From Cardiocondyla obscurior (lineage: Eukaryota; Arthropoda; Insecta; Hymenoptera; Formicidae): a DNA stretch of 64,000 bases. The first letter of the stretch is position 1. Every line of letters starts with the position of its first letter. The DNA lies in assembly GCF_019399895.1 (NCBI RefSeq), contig NC_091864.1:660001-724000 (forward strand). The letters run 5' to 3'. The notes under the pieces are model-generated. The model was not told the origin of the DNA and did not search any database. It worked only from the letters and a program-made list of their open reading frames with translations. The translations under genes were made by a program, and so were the position numbers. Shown here piece by piece: positions 50,001 through 63,130 of this stretch.

Positions 50001-53000
50001 TCAGGACACTAAAATAGAGGCGATGCTTCGAGGCCTCTGAGCGAAGAAATATCGCCGAAAGAGTCGGGAAGCCAATTTCGCGTCTCCTACGTACCCGCCC
50101 CTTCGAGAAGGATCACGTTTGGGCCGAGGTTAACAGAGAAGTCGAAACGTAAATCATATTATCCTCTTTCTTTGCCCCCCTTTTCCCTCGCTCTATCTCT
50201 CTTACCTCCGTTGCCTCTGCGGGTGCTGAAGAGGTACGATAATGGCGGTGTAATGTACTTTGAAGTTTGCAGGCTAAAGTGACCGCGGTTATCTTGCCGG
50301 CGCGACACTATTATATTTTGCCATTACCTTCCACGCCTCCTCCCCTCCCCTTTCGCCTTTTCCTCCATCTCTTCCCCCGTCCTCGCGCCGCGGTCTACCT
50401 CCCCTTGCGAAAGTCAACTAACTGCGTTAATGTCCAGTATCAAAATTCGGAGCGGGTCAAAGTTCGTCGTCCGGGCAGTTCGGCGTTCGAGCATAACGTG
50501 ACTCTGACGGTCACGATCACAAGTTTCGAATTTCGAAAGCCGCGAACTCACCGCGAAACCGGGATCGCATTTTTTTTCTTTTTTTTTTTTAATTTTCGGT
50601 ACGCGCGCGACGGGATGCACTTTTATATTTCTTTGGCACTTTTAACGCAGCTGGGGCACGAAGCGAAACTCCCTTTTGATTAATGCGGGAGAGCAACCGG
50701 CCGAGATTTAGATTCGGTTATTACAAAGCCACGGTGGCCGTGCCGTCCGCCACGCGCCACGGGCGTTGTCATCTCGTTACGGGGACTCATATTCCGTCCC
50801 CCCGCTACGGCGTTCTTACCGTAATGAAATCCGCGGGCTATTTCGCCGCTGCGTTTCGTCATTCTTAATGCTCCTTTTCCCGTCGTACATCCCAGCCCGC
50901 GTATAGAATACCGCCGGTCGTATTTCGTCGTTCTCGAGCCCGCTTACCGCAATACGTATTTCTTCGCGCAAGTAGTAGCCGACACGTACGGTCAGACGCG
51001 CCGCCGTCTGGAATTCAGAGGGGTCTGCCCGGAAAGTTTTCCGGAAAAATGGATATTGTGCGAGAAACCGTGGAAATTCGACGATGTGGAGCGGCGCGGC
51101 TGCGAAAAAGTTTGTCCCGCGCCCTTCGCTATCGAGCGCTACTTTGCCGTGACTTTATTCGCTTCTTTATTTGCGACTTTATTCGCGAGTAAATACATAA
51201 ATGCGTATTGGCCAAAAATCGAAGTTTCGCAAATCGGCGAAAACAACCCCGGCCCGATTTCGCAAATAGATATCTACGTTATATGAACACGGAATATAAA
51301 TGTGTACATCGTATATATCTGTCTATGCGCGAAGCGTAAATATCGGCAATAAAATAAAATTCAGGAGAAAATATTTTTTACCGGACACTCTGTTTATCCC
51401 TTCAAGAATCGTTGCGTGGACTATACCATTAAATTGCATGCATCGGTATTCAAAGCGACTGCTTGCGAAAGTAAAATTTAACTGTAATTATTAGTTGATA
51501 ATATTATTGCCAGAATATTATTATTAGTATTTGCGTTAATGATTATTGTATCAAAGCCACGCTCGGCGACTTGAGAATCGAAAGCACAGCCTCGGGGGAG
51601 TTTATGCTGTTGTTACCTACGTGTTTTCGATAAAGTATCATCGTTGCTACGCGGAGGTGTTGAAACAATATCGGAAATGAATTATTATAGTAATTAGCAG
51701 CGTCCTTTCGGACCGTATTTTCCTTCTGTAATGTTTTAATTAAGCTCGATTAATGCGCCATAAAAGTTTTTGCCATAATAAATCGAGTTTTACATCGCAT
51801 TAAATTTACATAACTCGCTGAAACTCGTCCCGCCCGTTTTACGCAAAAATCTTCGCTGCATTCGCATTATTAAATAATAATTTGTAATTACTGCAGCGTT
51901 GGCTGACGAAATTCGAATGAAATAGGCGCGACGCGATTTTTCTCTTTCCTAACGCGAGACGGGACGTCGTCGTCGCGCCGGCCATTTCCGTTTCCCCGTA
52001 CGGAGATACGAAATTAACACGATCCTGGGATCATTAAGCCGTAAAAAGCTGTTCTCGCGACGTCTGCGATCCCTCTATCACGCTCACGGGAGGATGAAAA
52101 TATTTTCTTTCTAAGATATACGCGCTCTACTTTCTTAGCCAGGTAGACTACGTGCGATCTTTCGAACTCCCATTCCACCGATCAGAGGCGATTTACTCTC
52201 TGCCGAGAAGCTCTTTAAAGCGGAGCCTTACTCACGTCCGGCCCCGGCATCGATCCGATATTGCCGGGATGAACCAAAAATTTTATCAAACCTCGCCCGG
52301 ATTCCGGACAAAATTCCAAGGAGATATTTCCTCTACTTTATGAGTTCCCAACCCTTTCACGCACAAGATCTGCGCAATTTTGATAAGAAAAATACTTTAC
52401 GTGCAACATCTTGCACGAGAAATCGTACAAAAAGGCCGTCGCGAGAAAATTCCTTTCTTAAATTACATTTACACGCCGCAACATGTTCCGCTTCTTTATT
52501 AATATTCATCTCACTTAATTACTGAAATTGTTTTCCATTTATTAACATTTTATGTAAGAAAAAAAAGAGAATAAAAATTGATTAAAAATTAACCCTGTTG
52601 TAATTAATTACAAATTTTATCGCTACGTTGGATAAAGCTTCAGAAATATTTTATATGAAATATTGCAGTAAAGTGCCGAATAAACGGTATTATATGGGAG
52701 AGTGAATGGTTCGAGATTCGGGATAAGGATAAGAGCCGCGTTTACTTCGGCGCATTGTTGCGCGACGAATAAACTTGTATCGACGTACTCTTCGCGGCGG
52801 CGACGTACAAAAGGTCGGATGAAGTCGCGTGCATTTTTCTTGCACGTGCCACGTTCTCTCCGCGATACGGGAACGCAACAATGCGTATCCGGCGCGAAAG
52901 CCGCGGCGCGGGCGAGCCGCCGCGGACGGGCCATAAATATCGGGCCGACCGTCATAAAGCTTACTTTATTTGCCTAACTTCTGCTAAAGGGAGAAAGAGG

Positions 53001-56000
53001 AACAGGGGATTACGGGGCGGCACGTAAAGTCGAATGGTACTCTTCCTGCCGGTTTCCTACGGTGGAAAAGGGACGGTGAAAAGGACGAGGAGGCACCGTG
53101 AGGACGCGAACGAAGCTCAGGACATCCGCCGGGATGATGCATCGCCACCCCGGGCGCGTACACAATCTCCGGGGATCCCGCGAAGTTGTTTTGGCACAAC
53201 GCCATAAGCGGGATACTTTGCCGAAAAAAAAAATCTGGTGACCTGCGAAATGAAAAGACGCGAGAAGACCGGCTACCTGAATTATATATGACAGTATCAG
53301 GCTCGCTTCGATCCGTATTGTATATTTTTTAAAGTGAAAAAAGTAAAAAAAAAAAAACAATCGACGTTTTTTAATAACGATTTTTAAATTGATCCTCATC
53401 AGTGAGATAAATAGATTTTTTTTTTTTTAATAAAAACGTGTAATGATAATTATTATTTGGTCACCAGATTAAATTTAATTTACGTTGAACGAAGCGTGAT
53501 TGCAAGCTGATCAATAGTCCGTCTTTCGCGGGAGATATATTTTATTTACAATTAGTAGGTGAGTGTAATGGATAATGTGGTAATTGCGATTAATAGATCG
53601 CCCGAGGAGTTTTGGAAAGTGTGTCTTTTGTCGGAAGCACGAAGCGCGATAGGAGTCGAGTAATAAGGCCGGGCAACATTATTAATTGGCGCAATAATGG
53701 TCAACGTGTCCCACTCCGGAATGATATAAGAGTTAATCCAGCGGAGTGCAGCCGATGTTCGTGCCGTCGCTATACACGTCCATAGCGACGGTATTACGTC
53801 CCCGCGTAAAGTATCTTTCGCTACCCCAATCAGCTTATGAGAAATGATTTCTCTGTGCATTGATTGCCGTTTCTAAATACATCCTACACGCCGGGATCAC
53901 CGCGAGAATATCGATCAAAACTTTATCCGACACGTAATCAGTTCCTTAATTTAACGACAGTTAAAAAAAAAGAAAGAAAGAAAGAAAAAATAAAATTGAA
54001 GGAGTCAGTTCTCGCTTCAAGAAAAATATCAGAAAACTTCAAACGACTTCCGAAAGAAACTCTGAGGAAAATCTCCGTAAGACGGTGAGACTGTAGAAGT
54101 CGCCGGATCTGAATTTGACGCGAGCATCTCGAGTCACACATGGAAAATGCGACGTCGCGCTCCGCTGCGCTTTGTCATCCCGACGGCCATCGGCGCGGCC
54201 GAGCTTCTAATTAATTGCAGCCCGGCTCTCCTCTTCAGGAACAAGTGGGGCGGCAGAGTTGATAGCTGCTACCGCGGTGGAATTCAAATTAGCTAGCGTT
54301 ACACGGAGAGGTATCCCTCTCTTTTTCGTTCGCCGTTTCCGCCGGGCGCGATCCTTTCTTTTTTTTTTTTTCTCCCTTTTCGTTCGACCGAACCTCGGTT
54401 ATTTCGCTTCCAAGATACTCCGGAGTCGTGCCCGGCCCTCCGCGCTTTCGCCGCTACCGTTTCGCCTCTCGCGCCGGTAAATTACACGCGAAACAGCAGA
54501 GAAGGGAATTGCTATATTGGACGGCCCATTTACCTTTGCTTCCTACCGCCTGCCCTACTATTTAGGATAGCAGATACGGCCCGTATCGGTTCATTAAGCA
54601 GCCGCGCATACGGTTACCGAATTGGGTGCATTTGTTCACTCAATAGGAGGAAGGAGGGTCGCTATTTCCTCACTTGATAAATGAATATTCCGTTTAATCA
54701 TTAATCCAGGCGCATTAACATCGTTCGCGGCGATCACCGTACCGGCGGGTTAATTCGCACGATTTCGGAATATCGACGGACGGGACGCGGATTGGGTTAG
54801 TCGCGCTTAAAAAGACTGCCCCGACGGGCACGTCGCCGCGTAGAAAATAAAAATATTATTTAAACGAAAGGCGAACGTACGCGCCGCGTACCGTGTATCT
54901 CGGCTCCATAAATCCCGTGCTCTCCTTCCGCGGCGCCGCGCAACGCGCACCCTTATCACTCATAATATTTCACGCTGGAAATATGAACACGTGCGCCCAC
55001 ATTACGGCGAGCATGATGGCGCGTCACTCCGTTGCGCACTTCGCTGTATTATTTATTTTCGTTTCGGTCGGGGGCGGCAGAAGCAGCACCGTTGACATTA
55101 AAACCGCCGACGAGCGCGAGGCCGAAAGATGAAACCCGGCGGAGGTTCGTCGCCAATTTGGCGACGGTTTTTCGCGACGCCCGTCGCCGCCGCGGTTATC
55201 ATTGTTTTCCGGCAAATAAATTTATTACTTCAATTCGCCGCTCTCTTTGAATACCGGCGAATGTTTAATACGACGCGCGTTGTAAAAAGCACTGATAAAT
55301 CAACGAGCGCGTAACGCGGAATCGCCGGCGCGTATTATTGAGCTGTTATTAATGCATTTTCGACGCGTAAAAGCGCGATGCATGATTAAACGATTAAAAG
55401 CCCGCCAGAACGAGCCTCTCGCGTTTCAAACTGGCGCTCGCAAGCGGTTTATGAAAAATTCGCGTGAAACGTACGGCGGAGCAGGAGCTGATACGTGTTT
55501 AAGAATTTTTCATCGAGAATACTCGCGATACGTCGCGAAGTTTCGAAGGCGTCGGCGGGACACGTGTGCGTCGGCAGTAATCTCCCGTACCTCCTTTTGA
55601 AAATGTTTCTTTGAAGTCGATCAAAATGTCGTACCTCCGAAAATTTTATATTTTACGTGCTCGTAGTTTGTAACACAAATATGTCTATAAAATACATATT
55701 AGAATGTATTTTTATAACGCGAAATATATTATGCTTTCAACGTTGACGTGCATTTTCGGTAATAGAATTCGAAATTTTCGAGTCCGTCACTTTAGCGAAG
55801 CACGAAATCGCGTAATTCGATGTATACCGATAATGTCGCAATATGTATTCCGCGATACATCTCTGTCACTGATTTTTCTAGCGCGAGTATTCGTCGGTGC
55901 TTGTCCTACGAAACGATACTAGCACCGAGCACGCGTCGAAAAAGGAAAATCTTTCTTATTCTCTACTCTGCGTCCATGCGCATATAATACAGTATAAATT

Positions 56001-58610
56001 AACGCATATAATTATTCGCGGTACAATACTCAAATAAATTTTATTTAAATGTAACGGCGAAAAAAAAAAATGGCATACAAAGTTGAAATATGATATTAAA
56101 TTATTCTCGCGAATTTTGATTTATTATCTACGCCGACGGTAGGAATTTCTGTACCTATAATTCATCTCTTTCTCGGTGCTCTCGGAGAATACGTCATTCC
56201 CGTACACAATGAGCTCGCGTATATCGAAGCAACAAATTAACTAGCGAATTCGCTTCATTCCCACCGGAGATTAATACAAAAGGCCACCACGCGAAGGCGG
56301 AATCTAATTCGATTGGCTGGAAAAGACCAAGACGTCTCGGTCTTCGGTAGTGAGTCGGTACTACGGAGAATGGAAAAGTATCCTCGGGAAAATTCGCGGC
56401 AGCCGCGCGAGAGGGGAGAAAGGGGGTAAACGAGAAAAGAAGAGAGAAAAAAAAAGAAAAAAAAAAAAGAGGACATTGGTACGCGATGTAACCGTCGAAT
56501 TTATCGCCCGCACTCGAACAGCCGCGCTCGCCTCCTTTATCCGCTGGAATCTTGGCCGTGAATCAAATCCGTGATTTACGATCCGCGCGCATGTATATCA
56601 ATTCCGCAACGACCCGATTATCAGGCGGAGACCCGCGGGCGGTCGTTGCCTCTACTTGGGCTGTCGCCAGCGGTATCACTACATTCGCATCAAAGGAAAG
56701 ACCTGCCGGGTTCCTCTCACGGACGCTTTCGCCGCGCCTTCCTTTTTCCTACGCGATACCGACGTCAGTCGCGTCTCCGTGCGGATTGCCGCGGGATTTC
56801 GAGGAGATAAGCGACCACGGGAGAGCAGCTTCGGTCGCCGCCGGTTAGATTCTCAGATGTGTGCGGAGGCCCTATCCCGCCGCGGGTGGGATTTTGTGTC
56901 AATAATGCAAATTAGATCCTTTCACGGAGCAGCTCGGTAGCAAGCGATGTGATGATTCAGGCCGCGCAAATCCGAGAATCGCGCCGCGAGCAGATCGGGA
57001 AATGCTACTTATTGATCAGTGTTGAGCGCCTGAATGTTCACCGAAGTTATTTAATTAGAGAACGAGAACGATCCCTCCTCCCTCCCCCTCTCTCTCTCTT
57101 CCTTTCCGATCCCGTTTCTGTTCCCTTTCTTTCTTTCTATCCTTCCAATATCGCGAACGAGAAAATTTCTCCTACGTTTGCGTTTCTGCATCCTTTCGTG
57201 CGCGCTATTTCCACGTCGTTGCGTGCACGGAGGATTTCGGTCGAATAAAATATTTTAGCGGCTCGCGAGGACGGGGGGAAAAAGGGGAAGACGGTAAGTC
57301 CGCGATCCGGATATTTCTTACGTCTGCATTCTCCGCATCAGGAAGGGAGGAGGGGGAAAGGAGGAGGGAAATATAAGGGAGAATATATTGTTGTACATGC
57401 GGGATTTTCCTTCGACTTTGTGCGTACGTCTTTTTCCAAATTTCCAGAATATGACTGCATTTTATCGGGAAATCACGGCCGATTACATCCGCAGTAATAC
57501 GAAAATACATTTCGGCGGGCGCGGCGTTACATTTCCGTTACCGCCGCTATCAAAAGAGAAGAGGATCGTCCACGGGAAGACCGTTCCAACTTTCTTTATC
57601 GCGCCCGTCCATCTGTTACATGCTTTACGACTGCAAGATGTCGCGTTTCATAATAGCGCTGTCGCTTTTAGATGCACCTACCTCGTACCGTCGGACTATA
57701 ATCTTGTAGCGGAGTTTGTAAAGCCGTTACGGCGAGCATGTGGAAATACGTGTTTACGGGAGCAGGGTAAGCTTGGCTTAATGACGGGAAGTTTGCGCGA
57801 AAGTAAATAGAGAACGTCGCGTTTTGCAGAATGCTCACCGGATCGTCGGTGCGGGAGGGAACTCGATGTTAATTTTATTCTCCGATACATTTAGAAGCGT
57901 CTTTGCGTCATGAAATTGACGCGCGAGCGTTAACTATTGAAACGGTATTGAAAGAAGGAGAAAAAAAAAAAAAAAAAGATTAACAACATAAGTATGTTAA
58001 ACGAGATTATTTGATACGGAAAAGAGATTATAATTATGATACGCATCCAGTCGTAGCGAATCTCGTTAATAACCATAAGGGGATGAAGCGAGATCGTGCG
58101 ATTCGTCAATGCGGAGCGATGAAGCGGAAGATGAAGAGATCTTTGCCGACAGATTTTTAACGAGCTGCTCAATATCATCTTCTCTACGTATAAACGCGTG
58201 TTTGACTCTTTACATCGATGATTCATTTAGTTAATGAAACTGCAAGAAGTATTTAACTCGCGCCTCTCTTTCTCTGTTTCTCTCTCCTTGCTCTTTTGAT
58301 AATTGCTACATTTCATTAAAGAAATATTTCGAAACGAAAGGATATAGATGTATTTATCACAGTTATTATTTGCAATTTATTATATTCGTAAATAACTTAC
58401 GCGTTTATTCAGTATTTGATTTATTATTTTTATTTTATTTTATTAATTTATTTCTTTTTACTTTTCATTTTTTTTTTAAAGGCCCTAATTTGTGCGCGTT
58501 ATTATAATAGGGACATTAATTAATTATAATAGATTCTATGATAATTTCAATTGAGTAATTAATGGTCGACGACGTGTTAGCGGTTCAAGAGACGCAATTA
58601 CAAAGTAATA

Positions 58611-59037
58611 AAAAAATCATGCGACTTACCAATCTGCATAGCAGCGGAGGTGTTGAATTCTGCCGGTGGCTGTAACATAAAAAGAAATATATCAATGTAG
58701 ACATGTATATTATTTTAAAAAATTAATAAAAAAAAAATTAAAGTCTTTATTTAATAAAGATTTTATAAAAGAAATTTATGCTTACCTAAGAGTTGCTCCG
58801 CCGATGCAGGATGCCTATCCGAGGCCTGCTCCTCCTCTCAGATGGGACGTGACGAGCCATCCTTCCGCGCACAGGAAACTCGCGAACGCGACCGGGTGAA
58901 GTTACAATCCCGAAAATTACTTAACAAATTTTTCGACACTCCCGCATTAAAAATAATCGTAAAAAAACGCCCGGTAACTGTCGGCAGCCCCGAACGACCG
59001 ACGAACTGGCTGCAGTTCGTATAATTTCGAATCGGCG
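58611..59037 (-). repeat. Duplicated segment, copy B
   Basis: Second copy of the segment described at 21241-21668, same orientation. It covers B3, the intron and most of B2. Similarity to copy A reappears further upstream at about 59387-59425, opposite 22608-22650, with unrelated DNA between. Confidence 0.8.
58630..58669 (-). other. 40-nt microexon-like module B3
   Basis: 40 nt on the minus strand between acceptor TATGTTACAG and donor GATTG|GTAAGT; same length, splice sites and order as A4, with only a few substitutions. Confidence 0.5.
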
Positions 59038-59078
59038 TGCGGCACTGAGCGATGCGACGCAGCGGAGTTTCTCTTGAC
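58786..59078 (-). other. Exon-like module B2 of copy B
   Basis: 293 nt on the minus strand between acceptor TTTCTGTTTCAG and donor TTAG|GTAAGC. It is homologous to A3. In the A3 frame it is open until TGA near its 3' end, where A3 has CGA. It lacks one base relative to A2 and B1 in the CTGAGAGG block. The block ends GGCGGAGCAACTC before the donor. Confidence 0.5.
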
Positions 59079-59182
59079 CTGAAACAGAAAAATAAAACAA
59101 TTATTTAGTAGATATAAAATTTAATTAAATAAAAAAAATTAAAAAACGTTATTAAAAATCCAAAGAAAAAATTAATACATAC

Positions 59183-59287
59183 CCATGGGTTGCTCCGCCG
59201 GGGCAGGATACCCTTCCTGGGCCTCCTCCTCCTCTCAGGATGTCTGCGGGATGTCGGGTTGATCCTTCGTCAATGGTTGAATATTAT
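59183..59287 (-). other. Exon-like module B1 of copy B
   Basis: 105 nt on the minus strand between acceptor TTTCTGTTTCAG and donor CATGG|GTATGT. It contains GACATCC twice and ends in the shared block with GGCGGAGCAAC before the donor. It corresponds to A2. The matching frame has a stop right after the acceptor, then stays open and leaves 2 nt, phase-compatible with B2. Confidence 0.5.
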
Positions 59288-60442
59288 CTGAAACAGAAAA
59301 ATTGTAGTTAGTATTCTGTTCTGCTCAATGTCTTACTGAGCGCGTATTGTTTATCGCACCGCGCGCGTGGTGCGGGGAAGGTACAGGAAAATCGCGAAGG
59401 CCGTCTTTGCCAGGAACATATTAATTAGATGTAAAAATTAAACTATATACATATAGAATAGAATTTTTTTTATTTTAGTTTTGGTTTTAGCCTTTGTTTT
59501 ATTTCCCGTTTCCGCCAGGAGGACTTTATTTCTCGCGATAATTCTTGAAACAACCGAGGCGATGATTGGTGGCCGTGTTAAATCCCATGAAAGCGTTAAA
59601 GCGCAAAAACGCTCTGCTCCGATATTCATGATACGCTGCATAGATACATAAATACGCGCGAAAATAGCGGAAAGAGGCGGAAAAGAAAAATAAGAGACGG
59701 TCGTTAGCATTGCCCGTAAATGCACGGTGCAAAAATATGCCGCGTGAAATAGCACACTGTATCTTGTACGTATGACTAATTTCTTATCCCGAGACCGCCG
59801 GAAGCATTTCCGGCTTATTCGACGAATCCGCTTTTCTGATTTTATTACATCGTTTGCGGGGTGATATTTCACGAAAGGGGGAGAAGATTATCGTTTCCAG
59901 AGGAACTTCGGCTAACACCGTTTTCCGCTTTGCCATTATCAATATTGAACAATGCTGCTTTGCAATTTAATTAGCACGCGAGGTCGAAAATTCGTAAAGA
60001 TATTTTCAAATATAATAAAATTATTATATTCAACGCGAATAACTTTATTTTATGTACGTGTATATATGATATTTTTATTCTTATATTGATTCTTATAATT
60101 CATGGAACGCTACTCCATTCCCAGTGCTCATTTGCGGGCTACTTTACGCACGGTACATACGATGAAAGAGTGTTCCGAGGAGATGAATTTCCCAGGCGAT
60201 TCAGTGAAGTCGAAAGGAGGAATTCGAGAAGACGAATCGACGCCGCGGGTGGGGTTGGACGCCCGTAAGTTACCGGCTTAATGTGGCTCCGCTGCGAGAT
60301 CGCGGGGAGAGTTTCTCTCTAACGAAGGGCCTCGGGGCCTAGAATTGTTAATTGGCCGCGGACTTTATTAATGATCGCGCTTGCCGCGTCAACTTTCTTA
60401 ATCCCGTAATCGCGCGAACTTCCCCGCGTGAACCGCCGTCAG

Positions 60443-60468
60443 TTTTTTTTTTTTTTTTTTTTTTTTTT
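60443..60468. repeat. Poly(T) tract (26)
   Basis: Uninterrupted T run in CpG-rich DNA, followed by AAGAGGATT. Confidence 0.9.
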
Positions 60469-63081
60469 AAGAGGATTCTCTGCGAGGGAGGAGGGTAAAC
60501 ATTAAATGTTCTTTGGCCCAGCTAACCCTTTTAATCTCGGGATAAACGAACTTGTTTTATTAATTTTGGAGGCGGTTGTCTGCGCAGAATTTAGACCGAA
60601 GGAAAGATACGCTCGACAAAGAAACTACAAATAAAATAAATATTGCACGTATTACAGATGAGCGTAAAGATTAAAGCGCGGAAGATTATTCAACGATTTT
60701 CATATCTCGAGATTAATTTCCCGTCTAACAATTAAATAACGTATATCTATATTTTAACTACATCTCTTTAAATACAGAGAATAATGTTCAGTGTTCTCTA
60801 ATATTATCGAAGCAGCAACGCGTTGTGATATTGTTTATTAATATTCATCCGCCATTAACATTTTATCATTTATTTCGCATTAAAACGCATGCAATTATGA
60901 TTACTGGCAATAAGAGTTTGAATGTTAGATTTTATTCAATGCTCAACGTCTGATATCCGACGGGGCGGTATCGAATATACGGATTCTTGTAAAAACGTGT
61001 TTCTCTATCGCTGCCCCTCAGGCGCTCTTGCTTCAAATTACGAATTTCCTGCGATATCAAAATATCCCGAAGATACGAGCCGCACGTGTTGCTAGTTGTT
61101 TCGACCGTTCGATATTTCAGGTAGCTGAATAATAGTACAGTCAGATACGCTCTATCGACAGCGCAGCGATAAGCGAGGGCTCCCGAATGCATTTGCAACT
61201 CTATTATGGAGCTGGGATATTGCCCGTCTTGATATATTATTAGTTGCACGTTTTCGCTTCCGAAACATTGTTAATAAAATTTAATAATACATTTATCTTT
61301 ACATATATTTTAATTTAAAGTTATATATTAAAGAAAAAATATTTATATGTATTTAAATTAAATTTGTCTTATAATTAAAGCGCGAATAATCATCGGAGAA
61401 AATTTTTGATTGCTTCTTGTGCTCGCCACATCTATTCGGTATAACAACAGTAGTTTCCAACAATGTTATTGCACATATACGTCCGCGTATATTACGTGAT
61501 GTATTCGACGGAAGCGGGCGTCGGATATACATATAAATACATCCCGCACATGTAAATGCAAAACGGATCCGAGGGGAGGTAGGTGAAGCTGGGTGGGCAA
61601 GAAATCGTATTGGGAATAGATATCGCGTTTTTTCCGCATTTAAATGGCAGCGGCGACTAATCTCGGCATTTCGGACATGGGCAGAACGTGCCGTAAAATA
61701 TTTTCACGTGCACCGCGACGGCGGAGGCGAACCCGCCGCCCGGGAGATTCCAATTCATTGTAGCGCGATGGCATTTATTATAATGGAGCGCGGCTCCTGA
61801 ATATTTATGCGCGACGTATTTTAAAATTACAGGAAAACGTGAAGTTGTAGTATTAAATCGCCCGTGATGCATCGGCCAGTGCGCGACGCCCGTGCGACGA
61901 ATATGGCGTTATATTCGCCGAGCAGGTAAATTTACGGGGATGAATGAATCTGTGTACGACCTTCCCTCCCGCGCTCAACGGGAAACGCAATATCGATTCC
62001 GGTGATTCCGCGCGTGTTTCGCGTCGTCGAGGAGATGAGAAAACTGACGAAGGATCCCGTTCTCAAGTATCGAATATCCGCGACGTCTTGAATTCTAATT
62101 CGCGTTCGAGTCCGCTGGGCGTCGAAGAATTTATGTTTTTATATTAACAAATTATTCACTCGCCCGGTGAAACGTATATCTTTTTTTTTTTCCTTTTACG
62201 CGTATCGAGCTTGATGAGCCTCTTTGATCGCAATTATTAATAATGCGCTTAACCGTGAGCGCTATATTAATTTGCTGAAAAGTGACCTTTTCCATTACGC
62301 GAAAATTACATACATATGAAACGTATTTGAGGAATCGAATAAAAGCGTTATTGATCGAGCGGTGTTCAGGGAATAACGTTACATTGACATTTGTTGGAAC
62401 ACGATACTGTGGCTCTTTTGCATCATTCCATACAGAATGTGTGAAATGCAGACGAGAGATAACAAGCAAAAATGTTTTATCTGCTTTATCGCGTTGATCG
62501 TATACAAAAGGATTGCCTTTCTAGACGACAGGTTTTATTTCTTAAACAATGTTTTCCTATTTCTCGAATAAACTCGCGCTGCATTAATACCCGAATCCAC
62601 GGCGCGCGTTATTTTAGTTAATTATACTTTAATGACAAGTGTCGTTAAGATAATTACGAGTAATTAAAGTAATTGAGAGACGGAAAACGGACGGTATTAA
62701 ATACATTGCACATTAAATTTATTTTTCACTCGCTTATTTCGCCGTGCAAACGGAAAAGCGGGCAATTTATCCGTCGAAGGCCAGGAAGGGCGATTGACAT
62801 GGGATCGAAATAATTAACGCGTTAAAGTCCTCATAGATCCGGGTAAAAAAAAAAAAAAAAAAGAAAAATACTCACATTTTCCTCGCTCGTGCTGCGGGAA
62901 CGATTATCGGTTTGCTCGTCGTCGTCGTTGTCGTCATCGTCGAGCAACAAGCTGAGTTTAATACCCCCTTCTCCGGTTAATGGCCGCCGCTTCCGGCACC
63001 ATTTTCGTCCTGAAAGCAGGAGCGCGGTCGTTCGACCATGCAGGCCTCGTCTCACGGGAGCCACCGACGTTTCAAAACGTC

Positions 63082-63130
63082 CGTACGTATTTACATCCCT
63101 CCAACCCTCGGTACGTATTTACATCCCGCC
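63082..63130. repeat. Two-unit tandem repeat (GTACGTATTTACATCCC)
   Basis: Units at 63082-63102 and 63110-63130 share GTACGTATTTACATCCC and a trailing CC. Local duplication only; no function seen. Confidence 0.6.

Larger units (their letters stand above)
34400..58610. other. CpG-rich DNA without supported genes
   Basis: About 24 kb of mostly CpG-rich DNA. The CpG-rich sequence resumes near 34.4 kb with initiator-like TTCAGTTCCGG at about 34630. Long overlapping open stretches (39837-40417 on -, 44861-45438 on -, 57388-57810 on +) have no recognised domains and no convincing splice context. Many A/T homopolymers (40977-40994, 41272-41284, 48660-48674, 57961-57977). Nothing identifiable as a transposon. 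Confidence 0.5.
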
